Below the pieces are notes generated by a model. The model had not been told where the DNA came from, ran no database searches, and saw only the letters and a list, made by a program, of their open reading frames with translations. 47,158 nt of DNA from Paraglaciecola sp. (GTDB lineage: Bacteria; Pseudomonadota; Gammaproteobacteria; Enterobacterales; Alteromonadaceae), in assembly GCA_009993955.1 (NCBI GenBank), contig JAACSL010000029.1, positions 1-47,158 of the forward strand. Reading direction: 5' to 3'. Made by a program: the position numbers and the translations under genes. Of the stretch, positions 29,204 through 39,714 are shown piece by piece. How positions within the stretch are numbered: the first letter of the stretch is position 1; each line of letters begins with the position of its first letter.

Positions 29204-30106
29204 CTAATTATCTAAACCATAGCCCAAACTGCGTAACGCCCGCTCATCGTCGGCCCACCCGGATTTCACTTTGACCCACAGTTCCAGAAACACCTTGCTT
29301 TCAAAAAGTTTTTCCATGTCTTTGCGCGCTTCCGCGCCAATGGTTTTTAGGCGTTGCCCATTTTTACCGATAACCATACTCTTCTGACTGTCACGTTCGA
29401 CCAAAATTAAGCCATTGATCCTGAGCAGTCCATTTTCGCTTTGTAAAAATTGTTCAATCTCGACGGTCACCGAATAGGGCAACTCATCGCCAGTAAAACG
29501 CATCAACTTTTCGCGAATAATTTCTGCCGCCATAAACCGACTGGAACGGTCGGTGATGTAATCTTCAGGAAAATAAAATTCACTTTCCGGTAGTTGCTGT
29601 TGCACAAGTTTGCGCAGCTCTTCAACATTTTTACCGGTTTTTGCTGATATCGGCATGATACGGTCAAAATTGTGCTGCTCACCCAACCATCTGAGATGGG
29701 GCAGCATGGTTTCTTTGTCTTTTACGTTGTCAGATTTATTGACGATCAACCAACAAGGCACATTATTTTGTTGGATTTTAGTGAGCACCATCTGATCGTC
29801 TTCTGTCCACTTTGTACCCTCAACCAAAAAAAGCACTAAACCTACATCCCCGATTGAACTGGCGGCCGCACGATTCATCAAGCGGTTGATGGCGCGTTTT
29901 TCCTCGATATGCAGTCCTGGAGTATCGACGTACACCGCTTGGTACGGTTCTTCTGTATCGATACCCATGATCCGATGGCGAGTGGTTTGTGGTTTACGCG
30001 AGGTAATACTGACCTTTTGGCCAAGTAAACTGTTTAACAAGGTAGATTTGCCAACATTTGGCCGCCCAACAATGGCGATCATGCCGCAATAGGTATTAGT
30101 TGACAT
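29204..30106 (-). CDS. era: Ribosome assembly GTPase Era
   Basis: Era binds the 3' end of 16S rRNA and helps mature the 30S subunit. It has 300 residues. The P-loop is GRPNVGKST, with DTPGLH and NKSDNVKD for G3 and G4. A C-terminal type-II KH domain starts near residue 205 ([10 protein letters not shown]) and contains [13 protein letters not shown]. It overlaps rnc by 11 bases, the classic coupling of RNase III and Era. Confidence 0.98.
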   Translation of the reverse strand: MSTNTYCGMIAIVGRPNVGKSTLLNSLLGQKVSITSRKPQTTRHRIMGIDTEEPYQAVYVDTPGLHIEEKRAINRLMNRAAASSIGDVGLVLFLVEGTKWTEDDQMVLTKIQQNNVPCWLIVNKSDNVKDKETMLPHLRWLGEQHNFDRIMPISAKTGKNVEELRKLVQQQLPESEFYFPEDYITDRSSRFMAAEIIREKLMRFTGDELPYSVTVEIEQFLQSENGLLRINGLILVERDSQKSMVIGKNGQRLKTIGAEARKDMEKLFESKVFLELWVKVKSGWADDERALRSLGYGLDN

Positions 30107-30782
30107 GGGTGAGTTTCTCGTAAGCCAGTCTAGCGGCTTTCTGTTCAGCTTTTCGGCGGCTGTTGCCCTTGCCGACTGTGCTTTGTTCTAAACCACTGAC
30201 TTGACATGCCACAAAAAACATTTGGTCATGAGACTGGCCAGTAATATCCACCACATCATATTGTGGTAAAGGTAATTTTTTCGCCTGCAAATACTCTTGC
30301 AAACGCGTTTTGTCGTCTTTTATTACGGCCAAAGGATCAAGTTCAGTGATCCGCTCTGCAAACCAGTAAAGCACGATGCGTTCACATTGCTCAAAGCCTG
30401 CTTCAAGGTAGATCGCCCCAATGATGGCTTCAAAGGCATCGGCCAAAATCGATTCGCGGCGAAAACCACCACTTTTTAATTCTCCAGGCCCGAGTTGCAG
30501 TAAATCGCCTAGGGCAAACTCTTTGGCCATGGCCGCTAAGGTGACGCCTTTCACTAGGCTGGCACGCATGCGCGTTAGCTTCCCTTCTGGTTGAGCGGGA
30601 AAACGCTGGAACAGGGCCTTGGCGATGATCATACCAAGGATGGCATCACCCAAAAATTCTAAGCGTTCATTGTGATTTTTATTGGCACTGCGATGTGTTA
30701 ACGCGAGGGTCAAATTAGCTGGCTCGGCAAACTGGTAACCGAGCTTTTTATATAAACCGATGTAAGGATCGATCGCTGGCAT
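30096..30782 (-). CDS. rnc: Ribonuclease III
   Basis: RNase III cleaves double-stranded RNA, processing rRNA precursors and regulating mRNAs. It has 228 residues. The catalytic signature [13 protein letters not shown] lies near residues 38-50, with the second acidic motif [16 protein letters not shown] dsRNA-binding domain fills the C-terminus ([11 protein letters not shown] ... [14 protein letters not shown]). It begins one base after lepB ends and overlaps era. Confidence 0.98.
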   Translation of the reverse strand: MPAIDPYIGLYKKLGYQFAEPANLTLALTHRSANKNHNERLEFLGDAILGMIIAKALFQRFPAQPEGKLTRMRASLVKGVTLAAMAKEFALGDLLQLGPGELKSGGFRRESILADAFEAIIGAIYLEAGFEQCERIVLYWFAERITELDPLAVIKDDKTRLQEYLQAKKLPLPQYDVVDITGQSHDQMFFVACQVSGLEQSTVGKGNSRRKAEQKAARLAYEKLTHVN

Positions 30783-31691
30783 TTATTGAATGCCACCTAC
30801 TCTGGAAAAACGCACATCAGTTGGGATCCAACCAGGTACCCAGCTACTCGGTGCACGGTCAAATTCAAAACTTATCCAAATGGCCACGGCCTTACCAACC
30901 AAGTTTTCTTCAGGCACAAATCCCCAAAAACGACCGTCTAAACTGTTGTCACGATTATCGCCCATCACAAAGTAATGTCCCTCGGGCACAAGCCACTCGT
31001 CAACCTGTGTCCCAGGCTGTTGATAGTATTCATTAGAGCGGGTTAGATGGCTTTTGGTACGATAAATATTGTGGCTCACCTCACCTAACTGTTCAGTGTA
31101 TTTTTCCAAAGGTGCAAAATTTTGAAATTCTTCGCCTTCGTTGACAAAGGTCAAAGCCATGGTTTGTATTTCAGGACATGCGGTTGCGCTATCACAAGCG
31201 GGTTTAACTTGAATTTGCTTATTGCGGTAAATCACACGATCACCAGGCAGACCAACCACGCGCTTGATGTAGTCTAGGTTTGGGTCAACGGGGTATTTGA
31301 ATACCACCACATCACCACGTTTTGGCTCACCGATTTCGACAAACTTCTTGCGCATGACAGGATCTTTGAGGCCGTAAGAGAATTTCTCCACTAAAATAAA
31401 ATCCCCCACTAACAAGGTTGGCATCATTGACCCAGACGGGATTTGAAACGGTTCATACAAAAATGAACGCAGCACTAATACAAAGGCAATAACCGGGAAA
31501 ATCTGTTGAGCGGTGTCAGTTAACCAAGGCAACTGTTCGTCTGGCTTGAGCAAGGAAGTTTGGCCGTTTGCGCTGTTTGCTAAGGCCATGCGTTCCCGAC
31601 GCTTAGGCGCAAAAACCAAGCTATCAATCAACCAAATAAGGCCGGAGGCGAAGGTTAAAACAACCAGGAAAATTGAAAAGTAATTAGCCAT
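30783..31691 (-). CDS. lepB: Signal peptidase I
   Basis: Signal peptidase I removes signal peptides from secreted proteins at the outer face of the inner membrane. It has 302 residues with two N-terminal transmembrane helices (about 4-26 and 62-78). The catalytic dyad is Ser88 in IPSGSMMPTL and Lys143 in DYIKRVVGLPGD. The box GDNRDNSLDGRFWGFV is intact. It overlaps lepA by one base and abuts rnc. Confidence 0.98.
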   Translation of the reverse strand: MANYFSIFLVVLTFASGLIWLIDSLVFAPKRRERMALANSANGQTSLLKPDEQLPWLTDTAQQIFPVIAFVLVLRSFLYEPFQIPSGSMMPTLLVGDFILVEKFSYGLKDPVMRKKFVEIGEPKRGDVVVFKYPVDPNLDYIKRVVGLPGDRVIYRNKQIQVKPACDSATACPEIQTMALTFVNEGEEFQNFAPLEKYTEQLGEVSHNIYRTKSHLTRSNEYYQQPGTQVDEWLVPEGHYFVMGDNRDNSLDGRFWGFVPEENLVGKAVAIWISFEFDRAPSSWVPGWIPTDVRFSRVGGIQ

Positions 31692-33487
31692 TATTTGCCC
31701 ACCTTAAGGATCGCTAAGAATGCTTCCTGCGGCAGTTCTACGTTACCCACTTGTTTCATGCGTTTCTTACCTTCTTTTTGCTTCTGTAACAGTTTCTTCT
31801 TACGACTCACGTCACCACCATAACATTTTGCGATCACGTTTTTGCGTAACTGTTTGATGGTACTTCTAGCAATGATTTGATTACCAATCGCGGCTTGAAT
31901 AGCAATATCAAACATCTGTCGTGGAATTAATTCACGCAGTTTTTCAACCAATTCACGACCACGTGTGGCAGCGTTGTCTCGGTGAGTAATCATGGCTAAA
32001 GCATCAACTTTTTCACCATTAATCAGAATATCTAGGCGCACCATGTTGGCAGACTGAAAACGCTTGAAGTTATAGTCTAAGGAAGCAAATCCCCGACTTG
32101 TTGACTTCAAGCGGTCGAAGAAGTCCATCACCACTTCAGCCATGGGTATGTCATAACTGATGGCGACTTGTTTGCCGTGGTAAGTCATATTGTTCTGACT
32201 CCCGCGTTTTTCCACACACAGGGTAATGACATTGCCTAAAAACTCTTGCGGCACCAATATGTTGGCTTCAACAATAGGTTCACGAATTTCCGCGATGTTG
32301 TTTACCGGCGGTAATTTAGAGGGGTTGTCAACATAGATAATGTTCCCAGTGGTATCCACCACTTCATACACTACCGTCGGTGCAGTGGTGATGAGATCCA
32401 AGTCGTACTCACGCTCCAAACGCTCTTGGATGATTTCCATGTGTAACATGCCCAAGAATCCGATACGGAAACCGAAACCTAAGGCGCCCGAACTTTCTGG
32501 TTCATAAAATAATGACGCATCATTTAGGCTTAATTTTGACAAGGCATCACGGAAGTCTTCGTAATCGTCAGAACTTACCGGGAATAAACCAGCATAAACT
32601 TGTGGTTTGATTTTTTTAAAGCCAGGTAGAGCAGTTGCCGCCGGATCTTTGGCTAAGGTGATGGTGTCACCCACAGGAGCGCCGTGAATTTCTTTAATAC
32701 CAGCAATGACAAATCCCACTTCACCCGCACTGAGTACACCGGTATCGGTGGCTTTAGGCGTGAAAATACCGACTTTATCAACTTGGTGAACCGTGCCATT
32801 CGACATGATCTTCATCTTGTCATTTTTGCGTAATTGGCCGTCAATAATACGTACCAATGAGACAACCCCTTGATAATTATCAAACCAAGAGTCGACAATC
32901 AGGGCCTTTAAAGGTTTGTTTGGATCACCTTCTGGTGGTGGAACTTGATTGACGATAACTTCCAGTACGTCTTCGATGCCCACGCCAGTTTTGGCGGAAC
33001 AACGCACTGCATTCATGGCATCAATGCCCACAATGTCTTCAATTTCAGCCGCCACGCGGTCTGGCTCAGCTTGTGGTAAATCTATTTTATTGATGATGGG
33101 CACCACTTCCATCTCAAGTTCGATGGCGGTGTAGCAGTTAGCCAAGGTTTGGGCTTCAACGCCCTGCCCTGCATCGACCACCAGCAACGCCCCTTCACAG
33201 GCGGCAAGTGAACGTGAAACTTCATAGGTAAAATCGACATGTCCTGGGGTATCAATGAAGTTCAGCTGATAAGTCGCACCATCTTTTGCGGTATAAGCAA
33301 GGGTCACGCTCTGTGCTTTTATGGTAATACCACGCTCTTTCTCGATATCCATAGAATCGAGAACTTGCTCAGACATTTCCCTGGCGGCTAAACCACCACA
33401 ATGCTGAATTAATCTGTCTGAAAGTGTCGATTTGCCGTGGTCGATATGGGCAATAATGGAAAAGTTTCGTATGTGCTTCTGTTGCAT
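31691..33487 (-). CDS. lepA: Elongation factor 4 (LepA)
   Basis: LepA is a ribosome-dependent GTPase involved in translation initiation and back-translocation under stress. It has 598 residues. The GTP-binding motifs are AHIDHGKST (13-21), DTPGHVDF and NKIDLP. The C-terminal unique domain ends [21 protein letters not shown], as in the family. It is the first gene of lepA-lepB-rnc-era(-pdxH). Confidence 0.99.
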   Translation of the reverse strand: MQQKHIRNFSIIAHIDHGKSTLSDRLIQHCGGLAAREMSEQVLDSMDIEKERGITIKAQSVTLAYTAKDGATYQLNFIDTPGHVDFTYEVSRSLAACEGALLVVDAGQGVEAQTLANCYTAIELEMEVVPIINKIDLPQAEPDRVAAEIEDIVGIDAMNAVRCSAKTGVGIEDVLEVIVNQVPPPEGDPNKPLKALIVDSWFDNYQGVVSLVRIIDGQLRKNDKMKIMSNGTVHQVDKVGIFTPKATDTGVLSAGEVGFVIAGIKEIHGAPVGDTITLAKDPAATALPGFKKIKPQVYAGLFPVSSDDYEDFRDALSKLSLNDASLFYEPESSGALGFGFRIGFLGMLHMEIIQERLEREYDLDLITTAPTVVYEVVDTTGNIIYVDNPSKLPPVNNIAEIREPIVEANILVPQEFLGNVITLCVEKRGSQNNMTYHGKQVAISYDIPMAEVVMDFFDRLKSTSRGFASLDYNFKRFQSANMVRLDILINGEKVDALAMITHRDNAATRGRELVEKLRELIPRQMFDIAIQAAIGNQIIARSTIKQLRKNVIAKCYGGDVSRKKKLLQKQKEGKKRMKQVGNVELPQEAFLAILKVGK

Positions 33488-33600
33488 AGAGATTTAGATT
33501 ACTACCTAGTAGATGTTGCTTGCCCCAAGTGCTCGGTTGAACAATAGAGACTGCTCAGGCGAAAAGGGTCGTCTTATTTAAAATTGAGCTGGATTTTACC

Positions 33601-33628
33601 TGTATATGCGGCACTTTGCGACAGTCAA
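33601..33628 (-). promoter_or_regulatory. Candidate lepA operon promoter
   Basis: On the minus strand TTGACT (33628-33623), a 16-bp spacer, then TATACA (33606-33601), in the 179-base gap between rseC and lepA. The expected leader is about 105 bases. Confidence 0.5.
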
Positions 33629-33666
33629 GTGTCGATTAGTTCAGGAACATGAGGCAGATGATGAGA

Positions 33667-34182
33667 CTATTCGATGGCTTTAAACAAGATTGCTTCGTGG
33701 GATAAAGGCAAGACCTCAATAATCTGCGGACAATAATGCGAACTCGTACTGGTATTGATGTAATTTTTAACTGCCATAAACGTCAGGATCGCCGACGCAA
33801 AGGCACTGAGCACCACCCATAATTCACCGTTGATAGCAAGTTGAGTCAGTAGAATTTGCATCAAACTTGCGCCAACGATCAGCGCTAAGATGGGTAATCC
33901 GTACACCAAGAGTGATGCCGTTAACAACCGTTCTTCAGCAATCCCCAATTTCACTTTTTGTCCCACCACTACATCGTCATTGCAAGGCAAGCTAAACTGT
34001 TGTGTTTGGCGAGTAAATGCTTTAGCAACCACACTCGTACCGCAGTTTTGTTGCGCATGACAACTGGAGCACGTACTTTTGATGGTGGTTTCAATCAATA
34101 CCATACGTTTTGTCTGCTGATCATGACCATGTCCGTCACTCAACGTTTCGATGGCCACCACTGTGCCTAACTCTTCAATCAT
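33667..34182 (-). CDS. rseC: SoxR-reducing/sigma-E regulator protein RseC
   Basis: RseC is an inner-membrane protein at the end of the rpoE operon that mildly modulates sigma-E and, in other bacteria, links to SoxR reduction. It has 171 residues. The cytoplasmic N-terminus holds a cysteine cluster (Cys38, Cys41, Cys47 in CSSCHAQQNCG). Two transmembrane helices follow at about 87-107 and 112-133 (LLVYGLPILALIVGASL). It lies 3 bases after rseB. Confidence 0.93.
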   Translation of the reverse strand: MIEELGTVVAIETLSDGHGHDQQTKRMVLIETTIKSTCSSCHAQQNCGTSVVAKAFTRQTQQFSLPCNDDVVVGQKVKLGIAEERLLTASLLVYGLPILALIVGASLMQILLTQLAINGELWVVLSAFASAILTFMAVKNYINTSTSSHYCPQIIEVLPLSHEAILFKAIE

Positions 34183-34185
34183 ACT

Positions 34186-35247
34186 TTACTGGATAAACTG
34201 GATAGATTTAACGATTGCATCTGCGGTTGCTGGAGGCACTTTACCCACAACGGTTGCACTGAAGTCACCCAACTGGCGAGTGAGTATGGTGTTTGACTCA
34301 TGACGCCCCAATAAATCTTGGTTCGCTTTGCCATTATTTTGAGGTTGTAAGTAGATGGATACATCCACTAAGCCGTCCGACACCAATAAATAATCAACAA
34401 GCTCACTGGTCAAAGGTAAACGATGAGTGTCTTGTTTGGCGACGTACATGCCAATGGGTAGGTAGTTAATTTGCCAGCGCGGCGCCATCTCCGGTGTACT
34501 TTGCATCACCAGTACATCGGGTAACATTGGCAACGCAATACGACTGAAAAACGGATCGGGTTGTTGATTGACTTCCAATCCGGTGACTTGGATCTGCTCC
34601 AATAACTGCCCCTCTAAATTGATCATGTTCATTTTCAACAACAAACCACTTTCTTGATCTAACCAAAGATTAAAACCAAAGCGTGTTTGGTCTTTACTGA
34701 TCACCCTAATTTGTTGGGCCGCACGCCCCGATACTCGGCTGCGACCTACTAAAACAAACTCATAACCTTCTTGAAGTTTGTCTGGATGATAAAAGAGTTC
34801 ACTGGGAAACGGACCATTAATGGTGGTCGATTGCAAGGTGTAGGGAGGAACATTGGGTTCAAAATAACTGACCTTGTCACCGATCCTGACCATCTCTCTA
34901 CCTGGACCATTCAATAAATTCAGTTGCTCCATTTCAATGCCGTCTTCATTCACCGCGTGACGCCATAGGTAGGGCTGAGAGTCCACGCCGGGTTTAAGCA
35001 CAATGAAGGAAATATTAAAATTAAGTGTTTTGACGGCCGAAGCCATTTTTACCAGCCAAGCTTCAGCAGTATCACTTGGATAGCTTGTTTGTACAGTGCT
35101 TTCGCTGGCTTCGTCTTGATTATTCGTTTGGGCAGATAAGCCGTGGGGTAACCATAAACCCAGCACAAGGATTGGCAAACGAGCCAATCCTATGATGTGA
35201 CTAAGGCGTTTCGTCAGTGACGTCAGATTGTATTTCACTCGTTTCAA
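34186..35247 (-). CDS. rseB: Sigma-E negative regulator RseB
   Basis: RseB is the periplasmic sensor that binds RseA and senses LPS intermediates, protecting RseA from cleavage. This 353-residue version has a long N-terminal extension, then a signal peptide ending LPHGLSAQ. The MucB/RseB N-terminal domain (AEAWLVKMASAVKTLNFNISF) and C-terminal domain (LPIGMYVAKQDTHRLPLTSELVDYLLVSDG) follow. The chosen ATG overlaps rseA by 47 bases; a TTG at residue 21 would shorten the signal peptide and remove the overlap. Confidence 0.94.
   Translation of the reverse strand: MKRVKYNLTSLTKRLSHIIGLARLPILVLGLWLPHGLSAQTNNQDEASESTVQTSYPSDTAEAWLVKMASAVKTLNFNISFIVLKPGVDSQPYLWRHAVNEDGIEMEQLNLLNGPGREMVRIGDKVSYFEPNVPPYTLQSTTINGPFPSELFYHPDKLQEGYEFVLVGRSRVSGRAAQQIRVISKDQTRFGFNLWLDQESGLLLKMNMINLEGQLLEQIQVTGLEVNQQPDPFFSRIALPMLPDVLVMQSTPEMAPRWQINYLPIGMYVAKQDTHRLPLTSELVDYLLVSDGLVDVSIYLQPQNNGKANQDLLGRHESNTILTRQLGDFSATVVGKVPPATADAIVKSIQFIQ
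35168..35191. other. Perfect hairpin at the rseA/rseB junction
   Basis: AGGATTGGC (35168-35176), loop AAACGA, GCCAATCCT (35183-35191). The 9-bp stem lies inside the rseB signal-peptide coding region just after the rseA stop. It has no U-tract and may modulate translation coupling or mRNA decay. Confidence 0.55.
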
Positions 35248-35830
35248 GAGACTGCACCGGAGTTGAAGTAGGATTGTCAGCTAATTTTATCGTTTTCAGC
35301 CGCATTTGTTGTTGGTGATCGGCAAGGTAAGCATTTATTTTACGACGTTGCTCCACCTCATTATTTTGTGGAACCGCATAGCTTTGTTCAAAACTCACCG
35401 GCGACAAACCACCTGGTACACCTAAAATAGGCGCAGCAGAATTGAATGGCTTATCGATTTCTGGGCTGTTGTTAACTTGTTGAACACCGACAATTACCGC
35501 CACGGCAACTGAAGCAGCGATAGCTAATTGACCACCTTGACGGATAAACGGGAGTACCGCGGCCACCACAGGCAAATCTCTAAAACCTTTTTTAGGGGCT
35601 AAGATAGTTGGTTCTGCTGCTAGGGCTAGTGCCACATTCGCCGCAATGTCTATATGCAGATTAGTTGGCAACTCTTTGCGCAAGCCATAACGAATAAGAT
35701 GGTAATTATGCCACTTTTGCAACATCTCGCTGTCTTGTTGCAGCGCATTGATGCTGTTTATGGCATGGCCATCAGTTTGACTTATTTCACCGTCAACTAG
35801 CGCAGATAAATTTTCAAGCTTTTGTGACAT
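35201..35830 (-). CDS. rseA: Anti-sigma-E factor RseA
   Basis: RseA is a single-pass inner-membrane protein that holds sigma-E inactive until DegS and RseP cleave it. The frame is open up to 35893, but the family N-terminus MSQKLENLSALVDGEIS begins at 35830, giving 209 residues. The N-terminal domain binds RpoE, the transmembrane helix is about residues 113-130 (LAIAASVAVAVIVGV), and the periplasmic C-terminus is low-complexity. It follows rpoE with a gap of about 55 bases. Confidence 0.93.
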   Translation of the reverse strand: MSQKLENLSALVDGEISQTDGHAINSINALQQDSEMLQKWHNYHLIRYGLRKELPTNLHIDIAANVALALAAEPTILAPKKGFRDLPVVAAVLPFIRQGGQLAIAASVAVAVIVGVQQVNNSPEIDKPFNSAAPILGVPGGLSPVSFEQSYAVPQNNEVEQRRKINAYLADHQQQMRLKTIKLADNPTSTPVQSLETSEIQSDVTDETP

Positions 35831-35885
35831 ACATACTGGTTCCCGCTTAACGCTTTCTGAAACTTTATTTAATTCACCACACAAC

Positions 35886-36467
35886 TTAATCATTCATAAG
35901 CAGCGGTTGAATCACTTTGTCTAAGGCTTCCCTAGCTCTAAATATTCTTGATCTGACTGTGCCTACCGGACAATCCATCACATTAGCAATGTCTTCGTAA
36001 CTCATTCCGTCTAATTCACGTAAGCTGATTGCCATTCGCAAGTCTTCAGGTAACTGTTCCAAAGTGGTAAACAGGGCCTTTTCCATTTGTGCCGACATTA
36101 AACTTTTTTCTGGCGAATTATTCTCTTTTAACGCATCGCTACCATCATAAAAATCTGCTTCTTCAGCGTCAACATCATTTGCCGGAGGCTTTCTGCCTTG
36201 TGACACCAAATAATTTTTAGCGCTGTTTACCGCAATTCTATAGAGCCATGTATAAAACGCACTTTCCCCCCTGAAGCTAGGTAAGGCGCGGTACGCTTTA
36301 ATGAACGCTTCTTGCGCTACATCAGCTACATCACCAGAGTTTTTAACGTACCTAGAAACCAAATAAGCCACCTTGTGCTGGTATTTGACCACCAATAAAC
36401 CAAAGGCGTTTTTGTCTCCATTTTGCACTTTTTCAACTATTTGTTGATCTGTGAATTGCTCGCTCAT
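35886..36467 (-). CDS. rpoE: Extracytoplasmic stress sigma factor RpoE (sigma-E)
   Basis: This ECF sigma factor directs the outer-membrane stress response. It has 193 residues. Region 2 is visible as YQHKVAYLVSRYVKNSGDVADVAQEAFIKAY-type sequence (about 27-60) and FYTWLYRIAVNSAKNYL. Region 4 is LPEDLRMAISLRELDGMSYEDIANVM with GTVRSRIFRAREAL. AGGAG lies about 12 bases upstream of the ATG. A sigma-E-type promoter immediately upstream indicates autoregulation of rpoE-rseA-rseB-rseC. Confidence 0.98.
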   Translation of the reverse strand: MSEQFTDQQIVEKVQNGDKNAFGLLVVKYQHKVAYLVSRYVKNSGDVADVAQEAFIKAYRALPSFRGESAFYTWLYRIAVNSAKNYLVSQGRKPPANDVDAEEADFYDGSDALKENNSPEKSLMSAQMEKALFTTLEQLPEDLRMAISLRELDGMSYEDIANVMDCPVGTVRSRIFRAREALDKVIQPLLMND

Positions 36468-36519
36468 TCGAGCCCTTACTCCTTGAAGAATTAATACTGC
36501 GACTCATGCAAGCAATACT

Positions 36520-36547
36520 ATTGACTATGCACCATCACAAAAGTTCG
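36520..36547 (-). promoter_or_regulatory. Sigma-E-type autoregulatory promoter of rpoE
   Basis: On the minus strand CGAACTT (36547-36541), a 16-bp spacer, then TCAAT (36524-36520). It fits the sigma-E consensus GGAACTT-16-TCtAA with two changes, with the TT following the -35 box. The leader would be about 45 bases. Confidence 0.7.
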
Positions 36548-36712
36548 TTAAAACATAATATTTAACGTCATTAATTTGTAATTTGATAAAAATTAGCTAA
36601 TCCACTCCCGTTTATGGGGATTTCTTTGGCAAATTGCCAGCCAATCATTGTATTTTTTAAGTCATTATTTACTATGACGGCAACTTAATGCTTTAAACGA
36701 GTTGCGTAGTGT

Positions 36713-38323
36713 ATGCAGGCTAGTGTGGAACATCAATGCGATGTGTTGATTATTGGTAGTGGAGCGGCTGGATTAAGCCTGGCATTGAAGCTCGCCGATC
36801 ATTGCCAAGTTATTGTATTGAGCAAAAGTGATATTTCTGAGGGCTCAACCAAATATGCCCAAGGTGGTATTGCCGCCGTATTTGACGAAGAAGACTCCAT
36901 TGAAAGCCATGTTGAAGATACCTTGTTAGCAGGGGCGGGGCTATGTAATCGAGAAGCGGTTGAATTTACTGCGTCACGTGCAAAAACTTGCATGGAATGG
37001 CTCATCAAGTTTGGCATGCCCTTTGATCAATTAAATAGCTCATCGTCTGCAGACGTCAGCCATGAAACACGTTTTCACCTTACTCGAGAAGGCGGTCATA
37101 GCCATCGACGTATTTTACATGCAGCCGATGCAACAGGGGCTGCTGTACAACTCACCTTAGTAGAAGCAGTAAAACACCATCCCAATATTCATTTATTTCA
37201 ACGATATAACGCTGTCGACTTAATTAAGAGCAGCACTAATCAAAAAAGCATTATTGGTGCTTACGTGTGGAACCGCAAACGAGAAGTGGTAGAAGTGATC
37301 CGCAGCCGCTTTGTTGCCTTGGCAACGGGTGGCGCCAGCAAGGTTTACCAGTACACCTCAAACCCAGACGTATCCAGTGGTGATGGTATTGCTATGGCCT
37401 GGCGTGCTGGCTGCCGGGTGGCAAATATGGAATTTAATCAGTTTCATCCAACCTGCTTATATCACCCAGAAGCCCACAACTTTTTGGTCACGGAAGCATT
37501 ACGTGGAGAAGGCGCTATTTTATGCCACCCGGATGGCACACCGTTTATGCAGCGCTTCGATGAACGGGGTGATTTAGCCCCACGTGATATTGTTGCTCGA
37601 GCGATAGATTTTGAAATGAAACGCCTGGGTGCGGATTGTATGTACTTAGATATCAGTCATAAACCCAGTGACTTTATCGTTAAACACTTCCCTAATATTT
37701 ACCGTAAATGCCGTTCATTGGGCATTGATATAACACAACAAGCTATTCCTGTGGTGCCAGCAGCACATTACAGTTGTGGCGGAGTGGTCACCGATTTTAA
37801 TGCCCGTACTGACTTAGATAATCTTTATGCGGTGGGCGAAGTGGCGTACACCGGTTTGCACGGCGCAAATCGAATGGCCAGCAACTCACTATTGGAGTGT
37901 ATTGTGTTTGCTCATGCCGCGGCCGACCATATCACTCAACGTTTAGCTGAAACGAGTATCGCCGAACCGATCCGCACTTGGGATGAAAGCCAGGTCAGTA
38001 ACTCTGATGAAGAAGTTATTATTCAACATAACTGGCATGAGCTGCGCCTGTTTATGTGGGACTACGTGGGTATTGTTCGCTCGAATAAACGCTTAGAACG
38101 GGCGCAACATCGTATTGCATTGCTCAAACAAGAAGTGGACGAATACTATTCACATTTTAGAGTCAGCAATAACTTATTGGAGCTACGTAACTTGCTGACG
38201 GTCGCAGATTTAATTGTGCGCTGCGCACAATCTCGTCAAGAGAGCCGCGGTTTACATTATAACTTGGATTATCCTGATTTATTAGCCAATCCGCAGCCGA
38301 CTATTTTACCCGGTAAAACCTAG
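36713..38323 (+). CDS. nadB: L-aspartate oxidase
   Basis: This FAD enzyme oxidises L-aspartate to iminoaspartate, the first step of de novo NAD synthesis. It has 536 residues. It shows the dinucleotide fold [15 protein letters not shown], the FAD-binding [20 protein letters not shown], the catalytic [15 protein letters not shown], the [11 protein letters not shown] motif and the C-terminal helical domain. It is divergent from rpoE, as in E. coli, and its stop codon overlaps that of the convergent maoC-like gene. Confidence 0.98.
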   Translation: MQASVEHQCDVLIIGSGAAGLSLALKLADHCQVIVLSKSDISEGSTKYAQGGIAAVFDEEDSIESHVEDTLLAGAGLCNREAVEFTASRAKTCMEWLIKFGMPFDQLNSSSSADVSHETRFHLTREGGHSHRRILHAADATGAAVQLTLVEAVKHHPNIHLFQRYNAVDLIKSSTNQKSIIGAYVWNRKREVVEVIRSRFVALATGGASKVYQYTSNPDVSSGDGIAMAWRAGCRVANMEFNQFHPTCLYHPEAHNFLVTEALRGEGAILCHPDGTPFMQRFDERGDLAPRDIVARAIDFEMKRLGADCMYLDISHKPSDFIVKHFPNIYRKCRSLGIDITQQAIPVVPAAHYSCGGVVTDFNARTDLDNLYAVGEVAYTGLHGANRMASNSLLECIVFAHAAADHITQRLAETSIAEPIRTWDESQVSNSDEEVIIQHNWHELRLFMWDYVGIVRSNKRLERAQHRIALLKQEVDEYYSHFRVSNNLLELRNLLTVADLIVRCAQSRQESRGLHYNLDYPDLLANPQPTILPGKT

Positions 38324-39240
38324 AAAATAATACTCAATGAACCCTCGATGTGCGCAATAAGCTGCCCTGCTGAATCACTACTGAGAGCGAAATGGTAAGC
38401 ACGATTGGCTTGTACAGATCGGTGGTGAAAATCTACTGAGTTAGGTAAAAATAGGGGTTTCTTAAAGATGAACTCACAATGGTAGGCCCCTTGTAATACA
38501 GCAGGGTACAGTTGGGCAAATGCCGATAAGATCCGAGATTTCATACACATCCCGTGAGCAATGGGCTGCTTAAACCCCAGCAGTTTCGCACTCCATGGAT
38601 ATAAGTGAATAGGATTATAGTCACCTGAGCAACGGGCGTATTGGCGTCCCATGTCCTGCTGTAACTGCCACGTTTGACTCAACTGAGTATCTTCACCTTG
38701 AAATATTGATACATGCTCTGTGTTTGAACGATAAGTTTTGCCTGCCTCTATGCCCTGATTCTCTAGCTTTACCTTACGCAAATAGCTATGGCTGGCTCGA
38801 TATACTAATTGTTCAGCCGCATAGATTTCTGTTACTAATTCCAGTAAATAGCCACGGGGATGAGGCTGCAATTCAGTAAAAAAGCACTGTATCGTAAGTG
38901 GCTCGTCAATGTGAACACTGCGCCATTGGCTGACTGAATTACTCACATGTATTAAGCCCAACAGCGGGAAAGGCACGGATTTGTTTAATAACAAGAGTAA
39001 TTGAAGGGGAAAGCTGAGGATGTGTAAGTAGCCAGGTGCTACCGAATCCAAAGGCCAGTGCAATAATTTATCGTATTCTGCTTTGTGTTGAAGATTGATT
39101 GGCACGTTAGGCAAGACAAGACGATTACTGGGTAACGTTAGGGTACCAGGTGTGGATTTAAACAAAGAGCGCACCAAGGCTGGCACTAAACGACGATAAC
39201 TCGGCGTGTTCGGCAGTAAAGTATGGCTGACATCTACCAT
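38320..39240 (-). CDS. MaoC-like hotdog-fold dehydratase
   Basis: This 306-residue protein has a C-terminal MaoC/hydratase-2 motif ([31 protein letters not shown], about residues 205-235) with the catalytic Asp-His pair. The N-terminal half is a second hotdog domain ([37 protein letters not shown]). Members dehydrate 3-hydroxyacyl thioesters in fatty-acid-like metabolism. No other fatty-acid or polyketide gene is nearby, so its pathway is unclear. It lies 7 bases after ygfX. Confidence 0.85.
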   Translation of the reverse strand: MVDVSHTLLPNTPSYRRLVPALVRSLFKSTPGTLTLPSNRLVLPNVPINLQHKAEYDKLLHWPLDSVAPGYLHILSFPLQLLLLLNKSVPFPLLGLIHVSNSVSQWRSVHIDEPLTIQCFFTELQPHPRGYLLELVTEIYAAEQLVYRASHSYLRKVKLENQGIEAGKTYRSNTEHVSIFQGEDTQLSQTWQLQQDMGRQYARCSGDYNPIHLYPWSAKLLGFKQPIAHGMCMKSRILSAFAQLYPAVLQGAYHCEFIFKKPLFLPNSVDFHHRSVQANRAYHFALSSDSAGQLIAHIEGSLSIIF

Positions 39241-39246
39241 AGGAAA

Positions 39247-39714
39247 CTAAACATGTTCTTGCTGGACAAACAATACCGCGCGACACAAACGACGGTAATC
39301 GGCCGGATTTAACTGATCATAAAATACCATGCACCAATGGCTTTGCTTGGGGTCAATCACCGAGCGCAAATGCAACCAAATGAGCCATTCAGTGACTCGC
39401 GATTTTGCACTTATTCGCCATTGCCCCGCGAGTTTATCTTCCGCTTCAGCCGTATGGTAATCCCACTCACCTTGCGGGCTAAATGTGGCACTCACTTCTG
39501 CTTGTGCCATTTCGTGACGGATGTGCCGCAAAGCCGCGATGAAGATCACGACACTCAACACCGTTTGCACCAGCCATTGATAAGCAAATATTGGCGTCTT
39601 CCAAAGCCATAGAGAAATAAAGAACAAAGCCCACAGCGCAAGATGCAGCGCCATTTTTAGACTGGAGCGTGACAGCTCAATTCTATACTTTGACACGATG
39701 CAAGATGTGCTCAA
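39247..39714 (-). CDS. ygfX: YgfX (CptA) family membrane protein
   Basis: This 155-residue protein has two adjacent transmembrane helices (about 24-40 and 46-64). The N-terminus SKYRIELSRSSLKMALHL and the C-terminus LNPADYRRLCRAVLF are typical of the YgfX family, first reported as an inner-membrane toxin partner of SdhE/CptB. The toxin role is disputed. Its start overlaps the end of sdhE by 32 bases, the standard arrangement. Confidence 0.85.
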   Translation of the reverse strand: MSTSCIVSKYRIELSRSSLKMALHLALWALFFISLWLWKTPIFAYQWLVQTVLSVVIFIAALRHIRHEMAQAEVSATFSPQGEWDYHTAEAEDKLAGQWRISAKSRVTEWLIWLHLRSVIDPKQSHWCMVFYDQLNPADYRRLCRAVLFVQQEHV

